From positions 267,148,572 through 267,212,571 of the forward strand of contig NC_079147.1 in the NCBI RefSeq assembly GCF_945859685.1: a DNA stretch of 64,000 nucleotides, written 5' to 3'. Made by a program: the position numbers and the translations under genes. The notes below the pieces were generated by a model, which worked only from the letters and a program-made list of their open reading frames with translations, was not told the DNA's origin and ran no database searches. The DNA comes from Eupeodes corollae (Eukaryota > Arthropoda > Insecta > Diptera > Syrphidae). Every line of letters starts with the position of its first letter. Position 1 is the first letter of the stretch. Below, in pieces: positions 1-11,452 of this stretch.

Positions 1-560
1 CCAGTATTTTTGGAATATGTCACAATATATAATATAAAATCGTATACAATTCGCTAGACTTAATGTTTCGTTATTTTGGGTTTACACCAACTTAATTTTA
101 GTTTGAGAATCCTTTTTGCATTTTTCTGCATTATTATCTCTCAACTGGTTCTTAAGATTTAGACGACGAAAAAAGCTTCACAAGACCTTTTATTTATTTA
201 TTTATTTATTAAAGTAACTTACAAGCTAAATTTATAAATTACTTATTTAAGGCATCAGGGTATCCATACCATACGATGCCGTTTTTAATTTTTTAATTTA
301 CTAGGCGTAAGAAAATTATTTACATTTTAAATTATTTACATTTTACATTATTTATCATTGGAAAGATAGCAATTATAGCAACTAAACTAATTAAATTTTA
401 TCAAACTTCTGGTGAGCAGATATGGCAGCTTTAATTCGACGGATGGTTTTGACATTTGATGGATCTAAGAGACCTTCAAACGTCGAAAATTATCAATATT
501 TTTAATTCGACAAATCGAACAGTTACAATAACCTCCTATGGGAAATTAAAAATAAAGAAG
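1..560. repeat. Dispersed AT-rich repeat, copy 1 (interrupted)
   Basis: Positions 100-185 and 470-550 match 34954-35190 in the same orientation. Shared blocks include a stretch ending in TGCATTATTATCT, a GACGAAAAAA block, and the run ending in CCTATGGGAAATTAAAAAT. Copy 1 is split by a separate insertion at 190-469. No coding capacity is seen. The family is not named here. Confidence 0.7.
190..469 (-). mobile_element. Short LINE 3' end inserted in the dispersed repeat
   Basis: The insert is flanked by a direct repeat AGACCTT (183-189 and 470-476), which reads as a target-site duplication. Its left edge is a (TTTA)n run at 190-210, equivalent to an (AAAT)n 3' tail on the minus strand. The remaining ~250 bp are non-coding. 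A heavily 5'-truncated LINE or SINE-like insertion explains the structure; the family is not identified. Confidence 0.55.
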
Positions 561-954
561 AGTCTCGGAGACAAAACGTAGCCCTGGGGTACACCAGCGT
601 TTATGAAAGGTAATTTTTTATCTAACAAAGTAGAAATTCATTAAAACCAAATACGCCCATTTTCGAAAAAAAGATCTTGATGCCAAACTCTACACAATTG
701 AAATATCAATTGCAATAATATTATATAGCCTCGCCGAGAGAGGTGGGAGGATGTTAACCTGAAAAATTGAAAGCAATGAGGAGAGTATTTTTTTGTTTCA
801 ATATACTTATGTTTAGGGCCCGAAAGTTTAAAATCAATTATGCTTTCGCAATAAGGCCTCTGTTTGAATGTTATCTACCAATCTATCAGTCACAAGTTTG
901 CCGATCTGTGCCCCCGATTATTATTAGCGTACATTTTTGTTAAAGAAGGGACCT
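561..954. other. No recognisable gene
   Basis: AT-rich sequence with stops in all frames. Nothing identifiable was seen between the dispersed repeat and the LINE fragment that starts near 955. Confidence 0.5.
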
Positions 955-2400
955 AAGTGCAATTGGACGGCTGCAACCACCTCGGGAGTAAGACAGGGGT
1001 GTACATTGAGTCCCATTTTGGTTTTACTCTTCATAGATTACCTTCCAGGTAGTGTTGATTAAGCAGGATTTCGTATTAAGGCATTAATGTTTGCTGATGA
1101 TATAGTAATGTTTGCGTATTCCCCAGGAACACTGCCTTTAGAACCTTACAGTCAATACTCAAAAATCTAGGGTGATGATATTTAAAACATGTGGTGGACG
1201 AAATGCATCGAATAAAAAGTGGAATTTCAACGGAGAATACAAATACCTAGAAGTATTTTTTTCAAGAAACTTGAATTTGGAGAAATATTTTGGTGAGAAA
1301 CTACAAAAGGCAAAAACTGCCATTAATATTTCATGGAAAAAATGCTTTATGAACAAAAACAGAGCTCACAGTAGTAAATAAAAGGTATTTGAAGCAGTTC
1401 CGGAAAGTATGGAGATGCAAAAAGTTTTACGCGGTGGAGGAACTCTTAACATATTATGTGAAGAGAATATTAGTGTTAAAATGAATTATTTAATGCAACA
1501 CTTACCTTTAAGTATATCATCTCAATTTAACTACTTTGCATAATTCTACTTTATGTTTAAGAACTTATTCAGCCATATATTCATTGGATTTGTATATTTT
1601 TTATTAAATTCAATTTCCTTACTTGCTTGTTAATAGTCATATAGTCAACTTGTTTTCCTGAAGCTTTAAGTCAACTGCGAACATCCTGTACTCAATGGAA
1701 TTTCTAAAATTAGGTCTGCCAAAAAATACGCCAAATTACGTGATTATGCTCAAAACTGGACTATCACTTCTATTTATAAAGACCCTTAAGGTGCAAGCGG
1801 ATTATCTCCTGCACGTTTTTAGTATAAACGAATACCGACTTTTTAGAAAACTTGTAGTAAAAGCTGTAGAATGCCAATTCACTGGTACAGTGAGTGGTAG
1901 AGTTTTGCAGAAGGATACAGCTTAAATTTTAAATTAAATTTGGATGATGTATCGCACAGTAAAGCTCTTATTATAGCAGCGGTATAAGTGAGTGAAAAGT
2001 GTAGAGTAGAATATGCAGCTGAAACACTTGGGTTCTTGTTCAGACCAACTTACAGGAGGCTCAATCATAATCTCGCAGGAAGGAACTACTTCCATGATGC
2101 AAATAATGTAAACGTCATTGCTACACTGGTCAAGCTAAGGAGGGAACTACTCAACCTGGACTTCATACCGCACAGACCCGATTTACCAAATAAAGTATAC
2201 TATTTGCGATTTAGCAGCAAAGAGAGAACGTTATACTTTTCGTCGGAAAGTGTCCAACTTTAAGGGAAACTGGAAGAAATATTCTTGAAAGTGACTTTTT
2301 ATCAGAGGAACATGGATGAGAGGAGATGGATGTCTCAGTCTCCAAGCTGTATAACTATTGCAAAGTTGCGTTACGATATATAGATTCAGAATTATGAATA
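955..2400 (+). mobile_element. 5'-truncated, degenerate non-LTR retrotransposon
   Basis: Conceptual translation shows reverse-transcriptase blocks in order but in several frames. VRQGCTLSP lies near 990-1015. The LMFADDIVMF catalytic block (the FADD aspartates) is near 1085-1115. A connection block follows at 1172-1380. A C-terminal region carries LPKNTPNY and a FIPHRPDLP segment (1715-2230), as in LINEs with a C-terminal Cys/His domain. Endonuclease and the N-terminal half of the RT are missing. Several frameshifts and stops make it non-functional. The sequence ends around 2395 in an AATAAA-like context. The clade (CR1/Jockey/R1 range) is not certain. Confidence 0.7.
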
Positions 2401-4470
2401 AAGACGTCTGACGCTTTAAATTTGCAAGTAATTTGTTTTTTTTTCTCTGTTTTAAATTGAAATTTTTAAAATGTTGTCTTTCCTTTTAATTTTGTTTGTT
2501 TTTGTTAATAACAGCAATTTAATTTACTAAAGTTGTCAATCTGGCAGATGGCAAATGCCATGCTATTATGATTTTTGTAATAAAATATTTATGTAAAAAT
2601 TATTGTAAAATTAATCTTTAAATCAATACAAATCAATTATCTATATATCTATAATTTTTAAGGACATGTTGTTTTCCACCCACAAGGAAAGACACATGTA
2701 GATTAGAACAGACGGAAAAGCTAACGCCGTTTTGCAGGTTTTGACAGCGATGAAGAAAACCTCTTCACAACAATAGAGATACTCTCCAGGCCAGCGGATT
2801 GATATTTTATTATAAGAAATTGAATACAATGAAATGTCCTATAGTTTTTAGAGTGTTTAATAGTTCGGCTTTATCGACTTTATCACTTATGTAGATGTAA
2901 ATTTAAAGCAATTCATTACACATTAAAATATTTTAATTCTTCTTAAACCAATGTTCCATACCGTACATTCTTTATATGCCTGTTAGAGGAATAGGTATTC
3001 ATATTTGGAATAAGTAAATATTTTGCCTACATATGTATCTTCCATTTGTGTGTCCCATCCCCGGCATTGCAAAACGCACTCAATAAAACTATCCCACAGA
3101 TCCAACATCATCCTTTTCAGCCGCAAACATTAAACTGGAGCCAGCCAGCAACCGAACAGATAACCACACCATTGATGTGCTGAATGGCGATATAAATCTG
3201 CCAATGCGAATTCACTGGCACTCGCACTCGCATATTTCCATTCCAAGTTCCAAGTGTACCATCAGTGATTTCCATGTTATACTAACTATATGCTTAACTT
3301 ATGCATGGTTTCCTGCGGTTTGGAGCATTATTATGTTTAGGCCGCCATCACCATCGCCATCACCATCGTCATAGCCACCACGCTACCATAATTTCAATGT
3401 GCTCATTGTTCGAACGTGTGAGAGCAAAATATTCGCACCTCCTTGGAGCATAGGCCCATCGCCACCATGTTCATTGCTCCGCGCTGCCATAATATACCAC
3501 ATTGCGGGATGGAAGCGTGTATTTAAGACAATCAGGAACTGTGTGACTCTGGCTGTTTTGTGCTGTGCTAGTTCTCTGATTTACTGGACCCAGGGATTAC
3601 CCTCCCGTGACCGATTTCCTCGCAACCGCACTTAACCAAATCCAAAATGAGGAATAGGTATTATTACAAATATATTCTGGGCCTGGCGACCGCAAGACTA
3701 TCATCTTCAGCATGGATCGCATTTCATAAAAAATCCATAGTTTCTTGTTTCTATATACGAGCCAATTTCCACAGTTAATCAAATTTAAATGTTTGATATA
3801 AAGTGGAATGGAGCAGATTCCCAAATTTATGAGTTCTTCTTGAGATTCCCTTTTTCACTCGCTCGCTCGCCCCCACCAACCAACCATTCCTTCCTTCTTT
3901 GGATTTTCACAGAGCCTAGGATACGGATACCGGAAGATGATATAATGCACAGCATTTGAAATTATATTTTCCTAAAAAGTGAAGAAGCTCCTGCTTCGGA
4001 AATAATGTGATGGACAATTTCTGCTTCGTTCGGTGGGAGAGAATTTTCTTTTTTTGGGTTCATTTTTGTTTTTGCTGAAGAGAAAAAGGCTGATTTATGG
4101 GACAAGTTCGAATAAGCTCTCATAGGATGACGGGAAAAGTACGAATTTATATATACAAAAATAAATCAAAAAATGTGGTGTAGGAAAATCTTTTTTGAAA
4201 CTTATGACACTGGTAAGCCAGTGATTTTTGTAGAACGTATGTAGGTGGAAGGTATACGTACTTGAAATTGTTTTCCTTAAATATTTTATTTTCTTAAGAA
4301 TTTATTATTTAAGTATTATATTGAACATACGAGTACTTGTGTACAATGAATTATTGAACATTTTGCTTTTGATACAATAATGCTGATGTTTTTTTTTGTG
4401 ACAGTTGCTTGTTAACTACGTTATTCGAAGGCTGAAAGGGGCTTTTAAATTCTACAGGAATTATAAAGTC
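2401..4470. other. Intergenic, no supported gene
   Basis: No protein family or spliced gene is recognisable on either strand. Base composition changes near 3040-3900, where GC is higher and there are short CCATCA and CTCG repeats, compared with the AT-rich surroundings. Several short open frames here lack any supporting motif. Confidence 0.5.
3343..3372. repeat. CCATCA/CCATCG microsatellite
   Basis: About five imperfect hexamer units of the type CCATCA/CCATCG. Simple-sequence repeat with no sign of function. Confidence 0.8.
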
Positions 4471-4475
4471 TCTAA

Positions 4476-4529
4476 TGTTTTACAATATGATGGGTCTACT
4501 TCTTTTTTACAATATGATGGGTCTACTTC
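4476..4529. repeat. Tandem duplication of a ~27 bp unit
   Basis: The unit containing TTACAATATGATGGGTCTAC occurs twice head to tail, near-identical, at about 4476-4502 and 4503-4529. A recent local duplication is the simplest reading. Confidence 0.85.
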
Positions 4530-4559
4530 TTATTAATAAAAACAAATTATAGTTTAAAG

Positions 4560-5065
4560 TATCCATACTTGCGAAGCATATTCAAGATGAGGACGAACAT
4601 GACAATTGTCCAATGAAAGAGTAACATAGGGATCATTGAACTCCTTTGCCGAGGGTTTTATAAAACCAAGCATAGAACTTGCCTTATTAACAATAAAATT
4701 AATGTGAAGTGTAAATTCTAAGTTGGAACCGAAATGAACACCTAAATCTTTAGATGTGCAGACGCAACAGAGTTTTTGCTGTGAAAGCTTTTTTAGTAAA
4801 AGTTATCGTCTGGCATTTTAAGGAGTTGAGGGTAAGGCTATTTTTGCCACATCAAAATGTGAAACTGTCAATGTCGACTTGTATGATTTGATCCAAGCTA
4901 AGAAAAATGGTGGAAAGCCAAGAGCCTTCAGTTTAAATAAAATAATTCCATGGCTAAGTTGGTCAGAAGCTTTAGAAAAGCCAGTGTATATACGCAGTCA
5001 ACTTAATAACCTTGTTCTAAAGCGTTTGAAAATATGTTTGGGAATGTGAGGAGATTAGTAACAGT
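4560..5065 (-). mobile_element. Jockey-like LINE fragment, two RT pieces
   Basis: On the minus strand 4560-4760 translates to the RT C-terminal region with RPHLEYASQVW, preceded by a segment containing KDLGVHFGSNLEF. 4870-5065 gives an earlier RT piece containing AMELFYLN-type and LAFHHF residues that align with the KAFDQL...LAW block at 47580-47680. The region between the two pieces is mostly lost. Stops and frame changes show decay. The same family recurs at 47480-47800 and 61610-61900. Confidence 0.65.
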
Positions 5066-5084
5066 TGATCTTTTTTCACAAAAC

Positions 5085-5560
5085 ATGTAGTCCAGTCAAA
5101 TTGTCACCATAAAACCAGAATGGTTACAAAAATTAGGGTAGTTTCAATTTTTTGAAATGTTGCTTCGGTTGGTAAGCTGTTGAAAAATCCAAGTTTCCAT
5201 CTTGAAAAAATTGCTCAATTTTGGACTTTTCTTGTGTTTTCAAAATATCTTGTAAAGTATTGGTTTGAGAAAAACAAAATCTAGATTAAATTACCAACAA
5301 TTCGACACCAAAACGAAATTTATCTCTTATAGTTCCAGAGATAGAGCTCTTTGAATTTTGTGAATTTTTCTCAAAAACGTGAAAAATACATTCGGTACAG
5401 TCGGTTTTTGCTTGATAGCAAGTAAATCCTACACCAATGTTTAATGTAATATCATTTGTAATAGGTCGTATAGACTCTGATATATAATCTTTGAAATATT
5501 TTTGTAGTTTGTAGATTTTTTTTACCAATGTATTATTAAAAAGAAGAAGATTCAAATTCT
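5085..5560. repeat. Left arm of an inverted repeat pair
   Basis: 5090-5205 and 5480-5520 match the reverse complement of 8072-8164 and 7975-8010. Shared blocks are GTCCAGTCAAATTG, AATTAGGGTAGTTTC, AAGCTGTTGAAAAATCC, and a segment translating on the minus strand to KYFKDYISES. The left arm has about 270 bp that the right arm lacks. Between the arms lies a Jockey-like LINE. Confidence 0.7.
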
Positions 5561-5629
5561 ATTAATATATATACACGTTCATGTAAAAAGTGTTTGGCTG
5601 AACCAAAATTTTATACATTTACTAGTTTT

Positions 5630-7438
5630 GAAGGCCCACACCATTTTCCTCTCTCAGTGGATCACTGATCACAATCCACTCCCCAAACTTGAGGTGAAAA
5701 TGTCAATAGATTCAGGAATTGTGGGAGGTGATGGAGTAAATTGCCATATTACTGAACACATTGGGAGAGATATGATTTCTAAAACGATGGGGAAGGATTT
5801 TAAAAACATTAAATTCAAAAGCTCGATCGATAAAGCCAAATTGCTTGCAGCACAGTTTGCTGTTAATTCGCCGCTAAAGGAAGGTGTCATGAGTCCTCCT
5901 GTTCTTAAGAGTGTATAGGACGAATCTTCTTTCGCACTCGTGCAGTTGCAAGAGTACTGAGAGACCTTGACTTACACAAATCCACTGGCTCGGATAGTAT
6001 CCCCCCTATTGTTCTGAAGAGGTGTTCTTCAAAGCTGGCAAAACCACTGCGTAAGCTTTTCCATCTTTCCTACTCTACAGGTGCCTAAAAAAGGCGAATC
6101 ATCCTCCCCCTCTAACTATCGTCCAATAGCACTTACGTCCCTTCTTTCCAAGGTCATGGAAACGCTGATTAATTATCAGCTTAAGAAATATCTTGAAGAG
6201 CGGAAGCTTCTTAATGACCGGCAGTATGGCTTTCGTAGTAATAGGTTCACTGGTGATCTCATGGTTTATCTCACCGAAAAGTAGAACAAATCTTTACATC
6301 GTTTTGGAGAAAGTAAAACTATTGCACTTGATATTTCAAAAGCATTTGATAGAGTTTGGCACCAAGCTCTCTTATCGAAAATGCGTGCTTTTGGTATAGA
6401 AAAATCCCTTCTTCGTTTTGTTAGAAATTACCTTTCGGCAGTTTAATTCAAGTATTGTTGGACGGGTTCAAATCTGATATTCACAAAATAAACGCTGGTT
6501 TGCCCCAGGGCTCCGTTTTGTCTCCGACGCTCTTCCTTATTTTTATAAATAATCTTTTGTCTGAAACTTTTAACCCACTAAATTGTTTCGCTGATGACAG
6601 TACCCTCAGCTTTTCATATTCGTTTTTAGATTCTAATCCTTGTCCTTCGGATGTGGAACTGCAACGGCAGCGTATGATAAGCTCATTAAATTCTGATCTC
6701 GACAGCATTGTACAATGGGGAATCAATAACCGTGTAGAATTTAATGCTTCGAAAACTCAATGCTGTCTCCTGTCGTTAAAGCGTTATCTCACCCCCGATG
6801 CCATGAGCGGCACTTGCATCCAGGAAACTAATCAACTTTCATTACTCGGTATGAATATCACAGATCACCTCATATGGAATGATCACATATTCGATATTGC
6901 ACAAAAATGCTGCTTGGTGCTTAGGATTTCTCCGGCAGGTGCCCCTAAAACAAGTTTAAGTATTTTGTACAGGATCCAAAAAAGAGCTTTGAAAATGATA
7001 GGGGATAGAACTATAACCGAAACAATTACGTCACTTGAACACCTCCTCAATGTTTCATGCCTTTCGTTGTTCTACCGATATTTTTATAAACAGTGTTCTA
7101 TCGAATAAGCCAGTTGCATTCCCCCCCTAAAACAATTCAGCCGTAATACTCGTATTTCTAGGAATGCACATCAGTTTAACCTTGAGCTCAATTTCGGGCG
7201 TACTGTCAAGTAGTATAGAGATTATTTCTTAAATCGCGCATTGAGAATGTAGAATCCTTAAGCCAACTCTGTTTTTCCCTATCATTTTGATATTCAAAAC
7301 TTTAAGACCAATGTGCATCGATATCTCCTCTTTAATCCTTCCCTATTTTCTTAATGCTCGCACTGTGTTTAAACTTTAAACATGTTAAGGGTAAGGGTAA
7401 TAACCCCTTGAGTGCCCGTTCATTATAAAAAAAAAAAA
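5630..7438 (+). mobile_element. Jockey-like non-LTR retrotransposon, 5'-truncated, poly(A) end
   Basis: RT blocks appear in order across frames: the pre-RT linker with LLAAQFAVNS (5820-5870), an N-terminal RT block with STGSDSIPPIVLK (5975-6020), the SNYRPIALTSLLSK motif (6110-6150), DISKAFDRVWHQ (6330-6365), LPQGSVLSPTLF (6500-6535), and the catalytic NCFADDSTLSF (6580-6610). The C-terminal thumb continues to 7108. The element ends in an A run at 7428-7438. Frameshifts near 6060, 6285 and 6440 and missing residues make it a dead copy. The endonuclease is absent. Confidence 0.85.
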
Positions 7439-7659
7439 CGGAAGAACTAGATAGTCACGATTGCTTCTATTAATAATACCGTCAAAATTGGGAACATAAG
7501 CATTGTTGTAGATTCCCTTATGCTTTTTCACAGGTTATGCATAGCAAACCAGTCAGATTTGATTAAAAGCATTTATAAAATTACAATAGTCACCTTTTCC
7601 TATGTCTTTATTCACAGAAAAAGTTATGCGTTAGGGGACAAAATCTTCGTTATACACAT

Positions 7660-7975
7660 CATTCACACCTATTACAGAGGATGAAATACCCGTGGGATTC
7701 CATTCTGTAGTGGTTGATGATGGCCATTTTATACACAAAGTTGTGGAGCGACGACAAGCCTCTTTTAGAGCTATAGCTGATAGCTATGTTCAATACTTGC
7801 ATATTCATTACGGTCAAAATATAGCTGTCATTTTTGATGGTTACCCTGATGATAACAGAAAGAGCCCCAAAAGCTGTGAACGACCTCGATGTGCGGCCCA
7901 TTCTTCTCCCGATGTAATGTTTCATGCGGAGACAGTGTTACAAAGTACACAAGAAAAGCTCCTTGGATAAAAACT
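7660..7975 (+). pseudogene. Fragment of a multicopy PIN-like/NYN-type protein
   Basis: An open stretch (7692-7970) reads DGHFIHKVVERRQASF, then a YVQYLHIHYGQNIAVIFDGY block, then TVLQSTQEKLLG. The FDGYPDD segment and the spacing resemble a family of uncharacterised arthropod proteins with a PIN-like nuclease fold, where the acidic residues would bind metal. The resemblance is from memory, so the family name is tentative. Both ends are truncated, no start context is convincing, and the downstream sequence runs into the inverted repeat arm. Such fragments often sit in repeat-rich DNA. Confidence 0.4.
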
Positions 7976-8164
7976 ACACAAATATTTAAAAGATTATATC
8001 TCAGAGTATATACTACTTAGCAGAACCAGAACAAGATGCTGGCTCCCGCGGCGGTGGGGGAATTAGAAAACTTGGATTTTTCAACAGCTTAAAAACCCAA
8101 ACAACATATCAAAAAATCGAAACTACCCTAATTTATGTAACCATGTATGGCAATTTGACTGGAC
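7970..8164. repeat. Right arm of an inverted repeat pair
   Basis: Reverse complement of parts of 5085-5560 with an internal deletion. The block ending in TTTGACTGGAC at 8164 mirrors GTCCAGTCAAA at 5090. The SINE at 8180 lies immediately beyond it. The arm directly abuts the PIN-like fragment, so both may belong to one repeat family. Confidence 0.7.
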
Positions 8165-8179
8165 GAATGTTGCTGTTCG

Positions 8180-8489
8180 TAGTACCCGTGGCATGATGGT
8201 AAATGCGTTAGACTCTCATCCCAAAGGTCTTGGGTTCGATCCCTGCCTAGGCCATCTAAAGTTTTATCACGGGTACTGCCTCTTATGAGGAATTGACAAA
8301 TTCTCCAAGAGTAAATTTTGTCATGAAAAGTGCTTTCTCAAATTAGACGTTCGCATCCGGCCTAAAACTGCAGGTCCCCTCCATTCCTGACAACTGTAAT
8401 CGCACACAGGAATGGTTTAGAGTTTTAAGTCACCAGGCCCTAGTTCTCAACGGTCTGTTGCGACACCCTATTTATTTTTATTTATAATT
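8180..8489 (+). mobile_element. tRNA-derived SINE, copy 1
   Basis: The element is flanked by a 10-bp direct repeat TTGCTGTTCG (8170-8179 and 8490-8499). The head carries a box-A-like TGGCATGATGG (8189-8199) and a box-B-like GGGTTCGATCCC (8230-8241), the internal RNA polymerase III promoter of a tRNA. The 3' end GTCTGTTGCGACACCC is followed by a (TTTA)-type tail. This 3' end resembles the end of the RTE-like LINE at 30305. SINE copies 2 and 3 lie at 19186-19466 and 46492-46812. Confidence 0.9.
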
Positions 8490-8639
8490 TTGCTGTTCGC
8501 AAATGAGATATTTACTAAAAAATGCTAAACTTTCAAAAACAACTTTTTCAAACAATTTAGTAATGCAAGAAAGCTTTGCAATGGGCCTGTAGTTTGTTAT
8601 ATTCGCCTTGTTACCTTTCTTGAAAATTGGTGTTAGAAA

Positions 8640-9150
8640 TGACTTCTTCTATATTTCGTCTTCCCGACTTACACAAAGTAAATATTTCTATATCTAAGGT
8701 GAAGTCTAACAAAGCTGTTGGAGCAGATGGCTTTAATGCCGAGCTCTAAAAAGCAACTGGAGATAACTTGTTTAGGGGTATGGTTTTAGATTAGTATAGT
8801 ATACAGTCGATCAAATATTCACATTACGACAAATCCTGGAAAAAACCCAAGAATATCAAATCGATACACACCATTTTTTCATCGATTTCAAGACAGCATA
8901 TGACGACACATTTACAGGGATGAACTGCATAGAGCCATGTCTATATTTGGCATCCCTGCAAAACTCGCTCGATTGTGAAGCATGACCATGGAGAATTCAC
9001 ACTGCTTCATAAAGGTTGTAAACAACTTAACCAAACCTTCCGATGTCAAAAAAAGATTTAGACAAGGTGATGAGTGGCGATTTAATTTCTTTAATATCTT
9101 CCTTGAAAGAATGGAAAAGTAGCGCCACTTTAAGAAAGTAAGTTTGGTGA
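8640..9150 (+). mobile_element. RTE-like LINE copy with internal deletion
   Basis: 8670-8760 translates to an RLPDLHKVNISISKVKSN block that matches the RT linker of the RTE-like copy at 41100-41160. 8850-9110 continues with TPFFHRFQDSI-type and HRAMSIFGIPAKLARL segments, as at 31290-31400. Directly after the ERMEK segment the sequence jumps to GTAGCGCCACTTTAAG (9121-9136), the element's 3' terminus. The RT catalytic block and the C-terminus are deleted. Stops show that it is inactive. Confidence 0.75.
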
Positions 9151-10080
9151 CCAAACCTCTTTTATGTGACCTTCTCTGGTCTATATGGTAATAAACCAGC
9201 ACTGATCTATCATTAAGAAAACAACATGCAAAGAAAGCTATTTTTAATCATTGAATGGTGTGAAATTCCTTAGTGTTATAAAGCCAAACTTTTAGTAATT
9301 CCACTGAATTTCCGGAAGGTTTACAATGTTGTGATAAACAGTATGGTAAATTGATAGTATTTTAAACTACAAGTATTGATACATATGTATATTATTTTTA
9401 CCAATCATGCTGTATCATACTGAATTTTAGTCTTACAGAATTTTTAAATACAGGATTTCAACAGATTTCTTAAATATGTTGTATTTTATTAATAAAATAA
9501 AGAAATAACCCTAAAAGCATCAATCCATTGACCAAATGTGTTATGCCTTATGAAATTTTACTTACATACATATTTTATATTTACCCTATAAAGGTACAAC
9601 ATCTGTGAAATGAGGTATGAGAATATCAATGATTGATATCCTAATCCCGGGTGTTCTTTTTTGTTAAAATTATTATTATAATTTATTCCGATATAAAATA
9701 AGCGTTTCAAAATGATGGATTATTATTTTCGAACACACGAATCACCTAGTAACGATATTCAATACACTTATACACCTATACAGGTTTATTGAAAACCAAG
9801 GGTATATATATTGATAGTATGAACATTAGACTGATTCAAAAAAAATCTTAAATGCCTTAAATTTTCAATGCAACTAGATTTTTATTTTAAACTTGGTAAA
9901 CAAATATTCTTGTTAGAATTTATTAAGTGTTTCTCTATCTTTCATGAAAATGGTATGGAAACTTTTGGATTTATTACTTCTTCGTTTTACTTAGCTTAGA
10001 ATAAGCTCTGAATTTTAATTAATTTACCCTTTGTTCCCAAAGGAGTCAATTACATTTTACACAAATAGATTTGGTTTTCG
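9151..10080. other. AT-rich, no recognisable gene
   Basis: Very AT-rich sequence with no protein motif, repeat arm or terminus that I could identify. Confidence 0.5.
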
Positions 10081-10085
10081 TCATG

Positions 10086-10518
10086 AGGATGAGAAATGAG
10101 GATGAAAAAACTACTATTTTTTTATATTGTACCTTTAATAAATAATATTAATTTAAATATTTAATATTATTTGCAAACAATATTTTTTGTTCTTAGGTCA
10201 GGCGCATACACATATAGATTTTTTGCCGAGCTGACACGGGAGCAAGCAACATAAAATTGTCCGTGGGTAAAACAGGGATTTGTGATGTCAAGGCCTGCTA
10301 CCTTCAGTGTTTGTCCCTGTGCCTTATTGATAGACATAGCACAACAAAGCTTTATATTAAATTGTACTCGTTTAAATTCGAAGGGGTACTCGTTAGTAAT
10401 CATCGGTATCCTGGGAATGAAAACGACTTGGCCATGGGCTCAGCCAGATAAAATTTTGGAAGAATCACGTTCCTCTGCATAGTTACTATCCGGAATCTAG
10501 TACCTTTACATAATTTCA
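10086..10518 (-). mobile_element. Helitron 1, 3' part (helicase C-terminus)
   Basis: The minus strand encodes the end of a Pif1-like Helitron helicase: GTRFRIVTMQ near 10460-10500, then FEFKRVQF, AMSINKAQGQTLKVAG (motif VI region, near 10290-10330) and YVACSRV, ending at 10167. It is the continuation of 14754-16160, from which it is separated by the Ty3/gypsy insertion. Sequence similar to Helitron 3 continues to about 10086, but the terminal hairpin and CTAG end seen at 35781 were not found here. Confidence 0.8.
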
Positions 10519-10522
10519 TATA

Positions 10523-10801
10523 TGAAAGGGCCAAGAAGGACTTTTATAATAAATTATGTATAATTAAAAGGGCTATTAAAATGTCTAGGTCGTATTCCAA
10601 TCACAAGGACTTGCTTCTAGAAAAGCTACGATGAGAATGCCCCAATTCTCATCGTTTCACTTTTCTCTAGACGAAAATTATTAATTGTTTTTGTTTCATT
10701 TTCAAACAATCCTTAACGACGCTTTCAAAGCTTATTATTTTATTATAGCAGATCGAATAACAAATTTACAAAGTGTTAATTTTGAATATCGTTATCTATC
10801 A
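10523..10801 (-). repeat. 3' LTR (279 bp)
   Basis: Read on the minus strand it begins TGATAGATAACG and ends CCCTTTCA, the usual TG...CA ends. 10672-10801 matches 14620-14749 with one visible mismatch, so the insertion is young or the LTRs have been homogenised. It contains a long inverted repeat at 10614-10668. No purine-rich tract is obvious just upstream of it. Confidence 0.88.
10614..10668. repeat. Long hairpin inside the 3' LTR
   Basis: The arms TCTAGAAAAGCTACGATGAG-AAT and ATT-CTCATCG...CTCTAGA are near-perfect inverted complements of about 25 bp with a ~6 nt loop. The other LTR lacks this part because it is truncated at 14620. Confidence 0.8.
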
Positions 10802-11269
10802 CGGCCATCCTGCAATATGCAGCGCTCTCGATGCATTTTATAAGTTTTGGTTCTTATACACAAAACCAATCATTTCAAATTTATAAATTAACAATTTATT
10901 TTGATTTCGATTTAATATATCAAACAGTTATATTGAATCAACATTAAGGATAATATGTAATTTTGAACATCATTTTAGGACAACAACAAAAATAATCAAC
11001 ATTTAACAATAAAAAAAAGTAACAATTATAATTTTTCAGCAATTTTAATCAAAAAAATTAAATTAAATTGAGTTCAGGTATAATCATCACAATGATTCGC
11101 ATTCCCAGTTTGTTTTTAAATTGTTCCAAAATCTAAAACAAAACCAATTTAGTTACTATGCAATAACAACATTTTATCTTTATTACAAAATAAAGAAAGC
11201 ACAATCCAGGTATAATACAAAAGCTTGAACATATTCACCATTGAGAACAACTACAATTTACTTTTACAT

Positions 11270-11390
11270 TAGCTCAGAGGCAATTTTAAGCTTGACTATA
11301 GTACCAACAACTTTCAAAAGTTACAATAGCTCAGAGGCGATCTTAAGCTTGTCTATTGCGTTATTTAAACAAAAACTTTCAAATGAAACA
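11270..11390. repeat. Direct repeats in the LTR-element 3' non-coding tail
   Basis: TAGCTCAGAGGC followed by a TTAAGCTTG block occurs twice about 57 bp apart (from ~11270 and ~11327), each followed by an AACTTTCAAA block. They lie between integrase and the 3' LTR, where many gypsy elements carry short tandem repeats. Confidence 0.7.
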
Positions 11391-11452
11391 TATTATAACT
11401 CAAACAGACCACAAATTTCTCAAATTGGCATTTAAATAAATTTACCTTGAAT

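Noticed and set aside
3177..3635. Two open frames with Pro/Ser-rich ends
   Set aside because: Driven by a CCATCA microsatellite; no conserved motif, start context or splice structure.
8189..8245. tRNA-like A and B boxes
   Set aside because: They belong to the head of a SINE with target duplications and a LINE-type 3' end; no full cloverleaf or anticodon arm was seen, so not called a tRNA gene.
10805..11450. Possible env gene of the Ty3/gypsy element
   Set aside because: No open frame or membrane segment longer than ~60 codons; direct repeats instead suggest a non-coding 3' tail.
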